A DNA stretch of 64,000 nt. Source: Lumbricus terrestris (taxonomy: Eukaryota; Annelida; Clitellata; Crassiclitellata; Lumbricidae). Shown one piece after another: positions 43,661 to 55,950 of this stretch. The number at the start of each line of letters is the position of its first letter. The first letter of the stretch is position 1. Under the pieces are notes generated by a model. It ran no database searches, was not told where the DNA came from, and saw only the letters and a program-made list of their open reading frames with translations. The stretch spans positions 12,491,607-12,555,606 of the forward strand of contig OX457036.1 of NCBI GenBank assembly GCA_949752735.1, read 5' to 3'. The translations under genes were made by a program, and so were the position numbers.

Positions 43661-44700
43661 CAACTTCTTACTAGCTTACCAATCAGCCACAGAATGTCTT
43701 CGTGGTAGTTGATAAAAAAATGTAGGCCTACCTTAGGTGGTTAATTTCTAATGTTTGCAGTTGATCTCTCATCTGCTACTATTCTTCTCAATTCTCCCTA
43801 TCCTGCAGTCTCCCATCCAATTATTCTTCAATTCCTCTTTTGCATTTATAAATGACCTTATGCTTTCCTTATGTCCCACTCGATCTTCTATACTTCCTCT
43901 AATTATACCCTCTCCACTTCAACCAACCCATTCTTCTCTAAAACGATCCCTTCCAATATTTCCCATCGCGCCTTCACCACCAATAATCCGCTAATCATTC
44001 CTTCAAATACTTACCTCCTTCTATCTTTGTCTCTGTATCTGTCACTGTCTCACTCGCTCTCTATCTATCTATATATATATATAGATGTATGTGCATATAT
44101 ATATATATATCTTTTTCTCACACTCTCTCACTCGTGTATTCATGAGGCATATGCATGCATGAATATGCGTGCGCATGTGTAATTATGTACATGTACGTAT
44201 GTGCTCATGTATGTATAAATCTACGTATAAGGAATGCCATGCATGTATGCCCCCTACATCAATATAAACCTATGTATTGTACATACACATGTGCACATTT
44301 CTTAAGCAATAAATTATAAGTGGTTTTTGGAGTTGGCCTACCATGGCAGTTTACACGTAACGTCCTTGTCTACAGAACGATTTTTGCCCTGACAACTCAG
44401 AATTACAGCAAAATTGCATAGAATGATGGATTGCCGTAGAAAAGAAGATCGTCTGACAGATTGGAACGAAGTGATTGACAAAGACAGATTGCCCATCGAA
44501 AAGGAAAGATGACAGGAGAGAAAAGGACGAATTGCTGAACATAACGGATTAGTCTTATCTGCTGTCGTTGGGTGGCAGCACTGGCGTTGTCAGATTTTTC
44601 ATTGCTTCCTGCGATTATGATAGCGCAATGTTTTGCGATGAATTTTGGGTATTGATAACAGTTTCCATTTGGTATAGGATTTCCAGTACAATAATAATTA
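43661..44700. other. No recognisable gene
   Basis: Pyrimidine-rich 43760-44060, short (AT)n tracts at 44070-44110. Nothing else supportable. Confidence 0.45.
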
Positions 44701-44707
44701 CAGCTTG

Positions 44708-44946
44708 ATGAATGTACATGTATGTATATGTGTGTATGTATGTATGTGTGTATGTATGTATGTATGTATGTATGTATGTATGTATGTATGTATGTATGTA
44801 TGTATGTATGTATGTATGTATGTATGTATGTATGTATGTATGTATGTATGTATGTATGTATGTATGTATGTATGTATATATGTGTGTGTGTATGTATGCA
44901 TGTATGTATATATGTATGTATGTATGTATGTATATATGTATGTATG

Positions 44947-44980
<34 letters not shown>

Positions 44981-45190
44981 TGTATGTATGTATGTATGTA
45001 TGTATGTATTATGCATACCTGTATGTATGCATGTATGTGTATATTTGTGTATGTATGTATGTATGTATGTATGTATGTATTATGCATACCTGTATGTATG
45101 CATGTATGTGTATATTTGTGTATGTAATAATAATACTATGTATGTATGTATGTATGTATGTATGTATGTATGTATGTATGTATGTATGAA
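44708..45190. repeat. (TATG)n array with one internal duplication
   Basis: About 480 bp of tetranucleotide repeat. A 75-bp segment with 'attatgcatacctgtatgtatgcatg' occurs twice (from 45008 and 45079), so the array also grew by segmental duplication. Confidence 0.95.
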
Positions 45191-46174
45191 TGTATGCATG
45201 CATTCAGCGACGTTTTCGTTGTTCCAATTCTAGCTTGCATTAGCTACACTCAAAATAGTTGTTTGTAATAATTGGTATTTTCCATTCTGCTATTGTCTGA
45301 TTACCACGGAATATGCAGATGCCGCTCCTAAAGAAGAGTGTTCTGTATACGAACGATGGATTCCACGAAATATGACTGATGGAGTTTTCCTTCGCTAGTT
45401 GTCCCTCTCACACACGCAGACAAACGAAGGTCAACCAATTAATATTCATCTGCAGTTGACAGTTGACAGTCATTCATCATCGTCCCTGAAGATCTGGATT
45501 GCACAGAAGAAGATGAACAAAAGATTGTCGAATGAATTAATGCTCATACTTATCAAAACTGTCCATTTTGGTCGGGCCGAATGCTGAAGCGCCTCTCTAA
45601 TGAGAAGTTTCCTTTTTTAGTGGCGCTGTATAAATTCCCGAATGGATCGATCGATCAATCTAATGTTGGCAGTTGAGCATAAAATTATTATCAACGGATT
45701 CCAGTTGCATGCCAGAATTATTTTCAACTGATATAACTCAGACTGATAGAACTGATATAACTCAATTTCTAATGGAGTTTTCCTCAACGGTGTGCTTTAC
45801 TCTAGCGATTTGCACTTTGACTATCAACCAAGATGTCACGAGTTGAAATTTGAACCATTGCAGAAGCATTGTCTTGATTTAATTGCCCCACTCTTATAAA
45901 CATTGACTGTGGTTGTAAAATGAATGCTGCGACTATACACTGTTAGTGAAAAGATCAGACGGGAAGGGAGAGGACTTGTCATACGCAGAGGTTTAAGAAA
46001 TTGAAGGTGAATGGCACAACCATACTGATGTCCATGAATAGACCTACTGCCGCTCTCTTCGTGGCTCAAATTCACTCCCGTCCTTCAAAATGTGACTCCA
46101 AATTGGCTATCTCACCTTGACTCTTTTTCTGGTGGCTGACTATCTGCACCTTATAAGTCTTGTATGTATGTATG

Positions 46175-46275
46175 TATATGAACATTTATATAGCGCCTTA
46201 CAATAACCTCACGAAGGCGCTTAACGCAGCTACCGGGCAGTTCTGAACAAGTGCGACTTAATTACCTTTGAGAAT
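46175..46275. repeat. SINE/LINE tail-like fragment
   Basis: 'gaacatttatatagcgccttacaataacctc..gaaggcgcttaacgc' resembles the reversed tails of the other retroposons. Confidence 0.45.
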
Positions 46276-46814
46276 GTTGCATGAGAAACACGCAACGCAG
46301 CATCACGAATTGCCAATGTCTTGTTCACCTTTCAGTGTGTATTTATTGAATATTAGTAATAATAAACAATTGGACCAATTAGAGCCAAGGGATAGACATT
46401 TCTCGTGTAAGCGCATGAGGAAGGGGCACCAGTCTATTCACGAGGGAGTATTTATTTCCTATCGTCGTCTAAACGTTTCCTGCATTGCGACGATGAGCGT
46501 CCTGATGATCATGCGGATTGCAATCATACATCCGGGCAAGCACAGACACGCTATACTGGTTCCCTGTTCTTCTCTTCGTGACGCGTGATTATACTTAAGA
46601 TGAGTAATCGATATTTCGACCAGCGTCTTATCTTCGTCAACCATTGCTCGTCTAGTTTTGTTATACGGCTTTTCTTCTCATCTCAGGAATTTTTGCAATC
46701 GAACCTCTAATCTTTCATTATTATTATGTGTGCTTATGGGGTAATAAAAATAATAGGGCCTACGACTCGGTGGATTTATGAGCATGCAGGCCGAACAGTA
46801 GAGAGACTGATGAC

Positions 46815-47170
46815 CAAGCAGACAGACAAACAGAATGTCAGACAGACAGACACAGCCAGACGGACAGTCATTCATTCAGTAAGCGCCTTTGTGAGGTTAA
46901 TGCAAGGCGCTATATACATGTTCATACACATACATGTACACATACATGTACACATACATGTACACATACATGCATACATGCAGAGCGACATACATGCAGA
47001 CAAATCAGAGAAGGACTGCCGTGTACAGATACTCAATTGCTCACACAGCCAGACAAGCAGACAGACAGACATACATGTATAGGCACACACACAGTGACAC
47101 ACAGAGGACGTGGACAGACAAACATACAGACAGACAGACAGACAGACATACAGACAGACAGACAGACGGT
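46815..47170. repeat. CAGA/CATG simple repeats
   Basis: (CAGA)n stretches at 46815-46870 and 47050-47170, and (ACATGTACACAT)n at 46925-46975. Confidence 0.85.
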
Positions 47171-47218
47171 AGAACAGATGGATGTTCAGACAGACGGACT
47201 GATTGCTTCTGCCATGAA

Positions 47219-47592
47219 ACGCCTAGGGGTCGTCCATAAACCACGTCCCTAAAACGACCCCCTCCCCGTTGTCCGCATCAGCCAACATTTGGCATTACCC
47301 TCTCCGACCCCTTTACGGCCAACCGCACTGCAGTGGAGTACTTAGACCTGGACGAGGCCACCATGCTGATCCTTCTGGGCTAATTGTACTCTGTGTGGTG
47401 GGAGTACGCTTTTACGTGAGGCGTCAAGCAGCGGAACTGATTAGATCCAATGCAATAAAACCGCCGTACGGGCTATTAGTGGTTAAAGCGCACGCTGTAC
47501 TGAAAGCACCGCATGCACCAAATTTAGATGCACCCCACCTACCAACGGGTAAGGGGGTTTACTCTATCTCCCACTCGTTCCAGTCTCCCTAA
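47219..47592 (+). other. Unidentified, partly MITE-like
   Basis: Starts 'ggggtcgtccataaaccacgtcc', a motif typical of short interspersed elements. It continues into a frame reading ITLSDPFTANRTAVEYLDLD and ending TAA at about 47380, plus another open frame to 47592. Codon texture is plausible, but I see no borders or domain. Confidence 0.2.
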
Positions 47593-47694
47593 TGGACAAT
47601 CCAGTGAAAATCGGAGAGCGTATAGGCGCCATTAAGACCCAGTAGATCTCACGCTGTTGTTGTAGGAATAACGCTATAATATATGGTGTAAGTG

Positions 47695-48045
<351 letters not shown>

Positions 48046-48259
48046 AGTTTAGTCGTGTTTTGGAGGGCATCAATATTCAATGATCTGCCCCAACGAAAAG
48101 CAATTCGGATGATGTTGCCCCATATTATCCGCAGCGATTCCGTAGTCCATCGATGACCGCCGAGGTTCCAGTTCACATATGGGACTGAAATAAAGAGTAA
48201 TCCCGCGAGATGGAGCTAGGAGCAGTCCGTAGAATGATTCATTGCCAACAACGGACCCG

Positions 48260-48555
48260 GATTCTTTCTACTCCTCCTCCTCCTCCTCCTGTCCCTTCTC
48301 CTCCTCCACCCTCCTCCTTCTCGTCCTCTTCCTCCTTCTCGTCCTCTTCCTCCTTCTCGTCCTCCTCCTCCCTCCTCCTCCTTCTCGTCCTCCTTCTCCT
48401 CCTTCTCGTCCTCCTCCTCCTTCTCCTCCTCCTCCCTCTTCTCGTCCTCCTCCTCCCTCCTCCTCCTTCTCGTCCTCCTCTTCCCCCTTCTCGTACTCCG
48501 CCTCCCCTCCTGCCCCTTCTCTCATGCTCCTCCTGCTCCTCCTTCTCCTCACCCA
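48260..48555. repeat. CTC/CTT-rich pyrimidine tract
   Basis: Nearly pure pyrimidine on +. The 255-codon + frame and its antisense frames here are artefacts. Confidence 0.9.
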
Positions 48556-48769
48556 ATCGTGTTTTATCCGGCTACTGGAGCTTAGCGTTTTTAGACGACG
48601 GCTTAGACGTAGCCATACCAGTCTCTATATCTGCCATTTCGCAGGACCACTTCGCCTTGATCTGTTCGATTACTCTCGTTAAGCTCTTTTCTCCTTTGTT
48701 GTTATTCAGAATAGTAGGCCTATGGTCTTCGAGAGAGGAATGCAATTATAAGGTGGGAAAGAAAACAAT

Positions 48770-49090
<321 letters not shown>

Positions 49091-49130
49091 TCTGAGGAAA
49101 TTGACAACTTTTAAATTACTATAATAATTG

Positions 49131-49336
49131 TCTTCATCACATTTCTTCTCACTAAAGCATCATTGACACAGAGTAAAACTGAAAGATTTGCATCGAGAAG
49201 GAACTCTAAGAAACATACCCATGTTCTTTCATGTTCTTAATGTCCTTCTTTGCGTTTCTTAAGCTTCTGCTAATACATTTTAACCGTGGGCATTGCGTTT
49301 GCTCCACCTTGCAAAAATGTCTCCGGGCGCCCCATA
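49131..49336. mobile_element. Right-end fragment of the CATGGGCGCCC hAT family
   Basis: The 'tttaaccgtg', 'ccttgcaaaaatgtctccgggcgccc' order matches 8285-8363. Confidence 0.55.
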
Positions 49337-49840
49337 CATATGTACATATATTATGGGTATGCTGGGAAGCGCAGGGGGTTCAGACGCTAATTCTCTGCAT
49401 TGGATCATGGCGGATGCGATGATTGATGGAAACATATCTCCCGATGCATCATCCTATAAATTATATACACCTATATACGGACTGTGACAAGAACTTATGG
49501 AATGGGAAGAAACGCTTTCAGGTTAAACGAACTAAGCCTCACGCCATCTGCCGTCGGTCGGTCGAGAGAGTGAGAGTATTAATGCGTTTCCTATCTGTGA
49601 TCTACAATCCTGGAAATAGCAGATCCCGGTCGACGGTTTCCTGTTGCAGACTTCAACGGTCCGCTGGGCTTTGACCAATCAGATGTCGTGGCTGTGATGG
49701 ATCGCTGTGTCCGATCTTTTGATTGGACAATACTCGTTTCATGGATTCGATGTAGGGTCAGAGGTTAAAGCGGTCGTTCCCCATCAATCCCCCAGAATGA
49801 TGGTGACGACCACTGCGTGTTTTCACTGACCGTACACTTG
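49337..49840. other. No recognisable gene
   Basis: Mixed composition, short frames only. Confidence 0.4.
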
Positions 49841-49932
49841 GTGATGGTGGTGGTGGTGGTGGTGGTGGTGGCAGTAGTAGTAGGAGCAGCAGCAACAGTA
49901 GTAGTAGCAGTAGAAGTAGGTCTAGTAGTAGC

Positions 49933-49964
<32 letters not shown>

Positions 49965-49998
49965 CAGGAGCAGCAGCAGCAGTAGTAGTAGTAGAGAA
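49840..49998. repeat. (GGT)n/(AGT)n/(AGC)n trinucleotide array
   Basis: Imperfect trinucleotide repeats. The MITE at 49999 inserted at its right end. Confidence 0.95.
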
Positions 49999-50373
49999 CA
50001 TGGGCGGAGACCTAGGGGGGACAGGGGGGGACGGTCCCCCCAATAAAAGTGTTGGGGGGGACGGCCCATGCATTTGTTCCCCCCCAATGTTTGAGCGCCA
50101 AGCCTTTTTTGGCGGCGTAAAAAAAATTTTTGCAAGATTTTGGCCGGATGACTAAAAAAAAAAAAGTCATCAACTTTTTGGCGGCGAAAATAGAAAAATT
50201 TCGTCGAGATTTGGGCGGATGACTAAAAAAAAAAAAAAAAAAAAAAAGGTCATCAACTTTTTTGGCGGCGAAAATAGAAATTTTTTCCGAGATTTCGCCG
50301 GTCGTCAGAAATTTTTCGGAAAATCTCGCGTCTTTCCGTCCCCCCCAATTCTCGGCCCAGGTCTCCGCCTATG
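49999..50373. mobile_element. hAT-type MITE, 375 bp, perfect TSD GTAGAGAA
   Basis: Inverted ends CATGGGCGGAGACCTAGGG and CATAGGCGGAGACCTGGG, flanked by perfect GTAGAGAA (49991-49998, 50374-50381). The interior holds about three ~80-bp subrepeats, each with GATGACTAAAAA..GTCATCAACTTTTT and 'ggcggcgaaaatagaaa'. Confidence 0.95.
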
Positions 50374-50748
50374 GTAGAGAACTATGTGCTGCATCGACTT
50401 CTAGACGCCTCTTCTTGTAATTGATGCTCTACTTATTACGAATCATCTGTGTTTCCTATAAATATTGCTCCTCGTGTGATTGATGATGATCGATGGATTT
50501 ACCGGTGAAAAAATAGATTTTTATTTAGACATGCACAATATTTTTTGTATTTATTGCATATGCATGTCTATCGCATACATTATGTGTAGTGTGCACATGC
50601 ATGTATGACATTGGCATGTAGTACATGTCTGCATGCGTAGGTATGTGTGTGCATTGTGTGCAGACCTGCAGTGCACTTTTACCTATTGCCTATGATTCCT
50701 TGCTGGTCTAATAGCATGCTGATGAACGCGTTACTTAGGCCTATACCA

Positions 50749-51080
50749 GGGCTGTAATCAAAGGTATAGCCTACGCGGGTAGAGTCTATCTGGCGAAAAG
50801 CGGCATCGTACACTCACCTCCCGAAAACCAGGGTATACGCGGGTAAAAACTAGGGTACACGGGTATATACGCGAGTAAATCATGGTACACGCGGCTATTT
50901 AGGTGTATTTTTGATTAAATTCTAAACGAAGGACTAAGAAGTAAGAACAGTTCATCAGATTTTTTCGGACGGGAAAATGGGAAAATTTTTGGGCGGCTGA
51001 CAAAAAAGTCATCAGAAATTTCGGACCCTAAAAAGTCGCTTTTTCTCCCGGTCAGCGTGTACTCACCTCAAAATTTACCA
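50749..51080. mobile_element. 'ggtatacgcgggta' dispersed element
   Basis: Matches the nested element at 13367-13585: 'ctgtaatcaa.ggtata..acgcggg', 'cgcgagtaaatca.ggtacacgcggct.tttaggtgtatttt', then the TCATCAGATTTTTTCGGACGGGAA block. Ends not defined. Confidence 0.65.
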
Positions 51081-51459
51081 GTACATTACAATGCTTTGTA
51101 ACTGCTTATAGGCCTATTGCCTTCGACAATAGAAGTTTTGGAGCCAATAATTAGTAATCAACTAGTTTTTTCATACACGTTGCAACTGTAACAAGAACTA
51201 CGTATAGCTAAACGCGTGTTGATATTGCCATAACATTTACCCCACATTGCATTATAATCAGTGCTAAGGCATGTTACAATCATAGCAAAAATGGTAGAAT
51301 TTATAAATTGTATTATAAATTGCTGACTGCTTTAAAAGATGTCAGATATAATTGTGTTAGAAATGCAGGAAATTACATCCATGCCATTTCGATCATCTTT
51401 TAAAGAATGTTCTGACTTCTGAGGTAAATGTATATTATGGGAATGCTTTATGCCGTGGA

Positions 51460-51768
51460 CGGACAAAATGTCCCCGGACAAAATGTCCCGGACAAAATGT
51501 CCCGGACAAAATGTCCCTGGACAAAAAGTCCCCGGACAAAATGTCCCCGGACAAAATGTCCCCGGATAAAATGTCCCCGGACAAAATGTCCCCGGACAAA
51601 ATGTCCCCGGACAAAAAGTCCCCGGACAAAATGTCCCCGGACAAAATGTCCCCGGATAAAATGTCCCCGGACAAAAAGTCCCCGGACAAAAAGTCCCCGG
51701 ACAAAATGTCCCCGGATAAAATGTCCCGGACAAAATGTCCCGGACAAAAAGTCCCAGGATAAAAGTAA
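51460..51768 (+). repeat. 15-bp minisatellite GTCCCCGGACAAAAT, left arm
   Basis: About twenty units, with AAAATG, AAAAAG and GGATAAA variants. Each unit is close to self-complementary (GGACA...TGTCC). Repetitive Lys/Ser/Pro/Asp frames are artefacts. Confidence 0.95.
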
Positions 51769-52179
51769 TGTCCCTTCCCTACCTAAACCCAGCGCATGGA
51801 CGCCTAGCAGTAGGCGCACCTACATTGAGAAAAAGAGTCCTTCTGTCAGAGAACCACCTTCTCTAAATGCATTAAAACGAGTCATTTTGAATATAACAGA
51901 ACATTCTTAGCAAATCAACCAATTGCAAGCTGCATTTGGTGCACTATTTTAGAAGAATTCCGATTCTTGCGTCAGAAATGTACAAATTTGCCAAGGGCTC
52001 AGCTATTTTTCATAGTATCTGCGTTTGTTCTACATATAGGCAGCCTTGAAGGTGTGTCCGGATCGCTCATGATTTTGATAGTTTATAAATTATCCTAATT
52101 ATAAGATTTTTTGTGAGACAATCGATCAGTCGAGAAATTATTTCTCGATCGTTAGCGTGAGGACGTAACTATGCAGTGG

Positions 52180-52360
52180 CATGACAACCTTAGGCCCCTG
52201 GACACTCTAAAGGCTTGGGGCTCTTAAACATTAACTACACCACACAACAATGTTGCAAGACTGTTCTCTTTAGCCGTGGTTGGGTCGGGAGCGCTTCTGA
52301 GTAGGTACGATAGAAGAGGCGCAATATATAAATCCCTGAAATGAATGAATGAATACACTA
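52180..52360 (+). repeat. LINE/SINE 3' tail
   Basis: 'gggagcgcttctgagtaggtacgatagaagaggcgc..atataaat' with an (AATG)n end. The same tail class as at 4385 and 41729. Confidence 0.65.
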
Positions 52361-53085
52361 ATATACTTTTTGCCGTCCATATGTTGCATCCTTTTGCATG
52401 TAATGTGGCACATCTGAGCAACAAAATTAGACCTAACCTACATTTACATCGATGATGACGGGGTTAACATAAGAAAATTATTATAATTATTTCTACAGTT
52501 GCGTTTCGGAATAGGCCTACACTTATAAATGTGGAGGTCCCCTACAAACTTGAGGCCAGGCGCGTCTTAATGACATCTGGACCTACCGATGTATTGTTTT
52601 GAAGGCCACACGCATGTCTTAATATGAGCCCACCCTATTAGGAATTACAATTTGTTATAAACGCTGTGCTTAAGAAAGTAGGGTTACAAACTCTATATAC
52701 TGACCTGAGTCAGTTTAAGTGGCGTTACTTATGCACAAAATCAATAATATTTGTATTAGGTTTGCTGAAGCTGTAGGTCTACCTGACTTTGAGGCACTCG
52801 ATCCGACTCCGATTTGGGGCCTTCAGTTTGTAAGTTGTAAATACACGAGTTTCAGAAATAAACAGACACAATAGGCATAATGAGCAGCTAAATTTCATTT
52901 GGGAACCCCTTCAACTTCAGACCAGACCTACCGAAAGGTTCGGAGAGCGAAGGGTTCGGAGAGCCATAGCGGCACTATCCCGACCATGGACTGGGCCCAA
53001 GAAGAACAAAACTCGATTCTGCACAGTCATGGTTCTAGCTCGAGCGGCTGGAAATGCCATTTCTGGGGACAACAACCCCTGAACG
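52361..53085. other. No recognisable gene
   Basis: AT-rich, then mixed. Only the LINE end beginning about 53090 is recognisable. Confidence 0.4.
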
Positions 53086-53089
53086 TCAA

Positions 53090-53430
53090 GTCCCAAATGG
53101 GTCTTGCCCCGAAATATCTTTGTGATCCAGTACTCACCCCATTTTTGCCACTTCGTTGCGTCCTCTTAGGTCTCTGAATGGCTTGACGTCTTTGTTCCCC
53201 GCGTCATGGCACAATCCTTATCATTTGCCTGCATAGGTCCCTCCTTATGGAATGGACACCCACCCACCCATCACTTCGCTCTGTCATCCTCTCTATAGTA
53301 TAGTAATCTTTCATCATCTTTCTCTCTTCTTAAAGCCTGCCTATTCTCTAGGAGTCTAGGTATTGCATGCACTGGCAGCGCTTCTGAAAGTCCCTATTGC
53401 TGCTATTTAATTATAAAGCGATGAACATTA
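53090..53430 (+). mobile_element. LINE 3' end (CR1-like), frameshifted
   Basis: MGLAPKYLCDPVLTPF, then (other frame) a 'LRPLRSLNGLTSL.PRVMAQSLSFACIGPSLWNG'-like reading and 'gcagcgcttctgaaagtcc'. Same family as 3412-3650. Confidence 0.7.
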
Positions 53431-53506
53431 AGGCATTCAACATACAATGCATTCGATTTTGTTCACAAGGGCAAGACCACAAAGCATCTCCCTTGAGATG
53501 GTGGAT

Positions 53507-53815
53507 TCAGATGTCTTCAATTGGTAGCAGAGCTCTGCGCTGGCGACAGTGACTGGGCGACCGATATACAGGCAGTGGCCAGTGTGAAACACTCTTCAAA
53601 TGGAGGGAGAATTCCTTCCAGAAATTGAGAAAATGATAATTTCCTGCTGTTTGAATTAGGAGCGGTTTCAGAACACGGCCCTGGTCCGCTAAGATAGAAG
53701 TTAATGGGTTCCCATCTGCCATTCTACACAGCTGTTTCAAATGTTGGGCTGTCTTCAGGTGAGGGCATTGTCGGACAAGACGGTCCATCTTGGACGTAGG
53801 CTTAGTCTCCCACAC
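53507..53815 (-). other. Unidentified open frame of 102 codons
   Basis: Balanced composition with blocks CPHLKTAQHLKQLCRMADGN and FWKEFSLHL. It lies inside the Foldback-like element. No domain recognised. It could be a fragment of a captured or repeat-encoded gene. Confidence 0.2.
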
Positions 53816-53884
53816 GGACGCAGTCTAGCGTGATACTGCAGCCGCACAAAATCCCAACAGGCCGGCGATGCATAGTTTAGGTGG

Positions 53885-53960
53885 GGAACGGACATTTCCC
53901 CTGGATATATTCCCCGGACTTATTCCCCGACAATTACCCCCGGACGTCACCCCCATTTTG
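53885..53960. repeat. Degenerate GTCCGGGG-type repeat
   Basis: 'ggacatttcccctggatatattccccggacttattccccgac...cccccggacgtcacccc': variants of the same motif as 42470-42560. Confidence 0.6.
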
Positions 53961-54159
53961 ACAAGAAAATTTTCACCCCTCCCATGGGCAACTGTACATA
54001 TGGCACGTTAAGTTTAAAAACGGATGCCTTGAAGTAAACGATCACTCAGTATTCGTTAATAACTAAAATTCATATGAAACGATACATGTATACAATAAAC
54101 AAAGGCCTTATGCGACGTAGTGTAGGGACATCACTTTTACCCTGCGACTTTCTGTCCAG

Positions 54160-54456
54160 GGACATTTTGTCCGGGACATTTTGTCCGGGGACATTTTATC
54201 CGGGGATTTTTTGTCCGGGGACTTTTTGTCCGGGGACTTTTTGTCCAGGGACATTTTATCCGGGGACTTTTTGTCCGGGGACTTTTTGTCCGGGGACTTT
54301 TTGTCCAGGGACATTTTATCCGGGGACTTTTTGTCCGGGGACATTTTATCCGGGGACTTTTTGTCCGGGGACATTTTGTCCGGGGACTTTTTGTCCAGGG
54401 ACATTTTGTCCGGGACATTTTGTCCGGGACATTTTGTCCGGGGACATTTTGTCCTA
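54160..54456 (-). repeat. 15-bp minisatellite, right arm (inverted)
   Basis: The same unit as 51460-51768 in opposite orientation ('ggggacattttgtcc'), with the same sub-variants. Confidence 0.95.
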
Positions 54457-54950
54457 GCACCCTTTATGCATTATAACAGGCATGCTTACGCATTCACATA
54501 AAACGCAAGCGAGCCATATTGTGCATCAACGTGTCGTGGACATCTCCAGTCTCAAATGAACCGAATTCAGGTCCCATAGAGCATGGACCGTGGTAGCCGC
54601 GGAGACACAAGAGATAGAAGCAAATCCCTAAAATATAGCCACGATCTGTATGCGGACCTGTGTTCTCTTGACCGCGTTTGCTGTGATATACGAATGCTTT
54701 TACCAGACTATAATATCCGCAGATGACCATGGCCCCCATTATATATGTCGTTCTGTGATAAACAGATATTATACATAAGTGCCTGCATGCATAATATATT
54801 ATATGAGACTAGGGGTTGAAGCGGTTAATTGAAGTGGTTCAGTCCCCTCGCTTTTTGTTGGACCCCGATCTACAGTCTTCATTGCACACACAAACCACAC
54901 ATAAATCAACGTCTGACTCTGATTTATTTTCCTGTAGTTCTCACACGCGG

Positions 54951-55290
54951 GCGCGGTGGTGTAGTGTGGGGCGCGGTGGTGTAGTGTGGGGCGCGGTGGT
55001 GTAGTGTGGGGCGCGGTGGTGTAGTGTGGGGCGCGGTGGTGTATTGTGGGCGCAGTGGTGTAGTGAGTATGTTGAACTATGTTCGTCGCCTTGCAGCCGA
55101 AAGGTTGCAGGTTCGAATCGACCTCAAGTCGCCGCGTAAGGACCTTGGACAAGTCCTTCACTCGCAATTGCTCAGCGCTTCGGCGTGAAACTCCGATGCA
55201 GTGTCCGCTCTGCAGTCGCGAGAACGCCTCTGAGTAGGGAGAGCTTGAAGGGGCGCTATAACAAGTGCACAGACAAACAAACAAACAGAC
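54951..55290 (+). repeat. tRNA-derived SINE B with amplified 5' head
   Basis: The 20-bp head unit GCGCGGTGGTGTAGTGTGGG, which carries the A-box, is tandemly repeated five times (54951-55050) plus one variant. The rest follows 41729-41957: GGTTCGAATCGACC, 'gaccttggacaagtccttcac', 'gagaacgcctctgagtaggg' and (ACAA)n. Confidence 0.9.
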
Positions 55291-55363
55291 AGACACTGGT
55301 GTATACAGTATACGTTTAAGCACTCAATTTCCAAACTGAAACCCGTTGTCGTTTTTCTCCTAG

Positions 55364-55621
55364 ATCCCTGCCGTAGGATCCGCTGTCACATTGGTCACGT
55401 GTGTGCGGTTGTGCACCGGAAGCCAAGGTGTGTATGCGGTCAACAGGGTGACTGTCTGCACCACACACGGAAAGCGGTTTGTGGCAGTGATGGTCAACTC
55501 TACGCCAGTCACTGTGACCTGCATCGAGTGGCCTGCTCAAGGAATGTCCGCATTCGAATTCGACATCCAGACTCAGCGTGTATCGCTGAAGAAGATGGCG
55601 ATAAGTCCACCGAGGCTAAAG
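55364..55621 (+). CDS. Gene B exon 3: follistatin/Kazal domain
   Basis: Acceptor 'gtttttctcctag', then AT completing Asp127, 85 codons and one base before a weak donor GTATTA (55622): a symmetrical 1-1 module exon of 258 bp. It encodes a complete ten-cysteine follistatin domain: an EGF-like lobe PCRRIRCHIGHVC...CVC (Cys 129, 134, 140, 149, 151) and a Kazal lobe with CGSDGQLYASHCDLHRVAC (Cys 157, 166, 177, 184, 199). The 'CGSDG.LY..HC.LHR.AC' pattern is closest, in my recollection, to FSTL1/4/5-type proteins. Follistatin domains bind activin/TGF-beta family ligands or matrix proteins; which applies here is unknown. No EF-hand exon (present in FSTL4/5 between Kazal and Ig) was seen before the Ig exon. 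A 12-bp minisatellite starts right after the donor. Confidence 0.85.
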
Positions 55622-55950
55622 GTATTATTAGGAGTTTTATGAGGTGTTTTATTAGGAGTTGTATTAGGAGCTGTATTTTGAGTTTTATTAGAAGTTTTAT
55701 TAGGAGTTTTATTAGGAGTTTTATTAGGAGTTTTATTAGGAGTTTTATTAGGAATTTTATTCGGCGTTTTATTAGGCGTTTTACAAGGACTTTTACTAGA
55801 AGTTTTATTATAAATTTTATTAGGAGTTTTATTAGGAGCCTTATTATGTGTTTTAATAGGAATTTTATTAGGAGTTTTGTTAGGAATGTTACTAGGAGTT
55901 TTGTTAGGAGTTTTATTAGGAGTTTTATTAGGAGTTTTATTGTTGTGGTT
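55622..55950. repeat. 12-bp minisatellite TTTTATTAGGAG
   Basis: About 27 imperfect units. Arg/Ser/Phe/Ile-rich frames are artefacts. Confidence 0.95.

Larger units (their letters stand above)
51454..54461. mobile_element. Foldback-like element, 3.0 kb, with inverted minisatellite arms
   Basis: A perfect 8-bp direct repeat CTTTATGC (51446-51453 and 54462-54469) flanks a segment whose two ends are inverted arrays of the same 15-bp unit. The inner borders also match: 'ggataaaagtaatgtccct' on the left and the reverse complement of 'agggacatcacttttaccc' on the right. The arms (51460-51768, 54160-54456) face each other as in Foldback elements. The 2.3-kb interior contains a LINE 3' fragment and no transposase that I can see. 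The alternative is two independent insertions of a mobile minisatellite. Confidence 0.7.

Noticed and set aside
44615..45233. Several 130-170-codon frames of Cys/Met/Tyr/Val or His/Thr/Ile repeats on both strands
   Set aside because: They are the six readings of a (TATG)n microsatellite.
51460..51768. CRISPR-like array
   Set aside because: Units are contiguous 15-mers with no spacers, in an intron-rich eukaryotic genome. It is a minisatellite.
51332..51910. Long repetitive frames (Lys-Ser-Pro-Asp-Lys-Met type) at 51332-51910 and 54074-54501 that look like a repeat protein
   Set aside because: The 15-bp unit is a multiple of three, so all six frames stay open by arithmetic. The same array is open in both orientations and has no start, splice site or unique flank.
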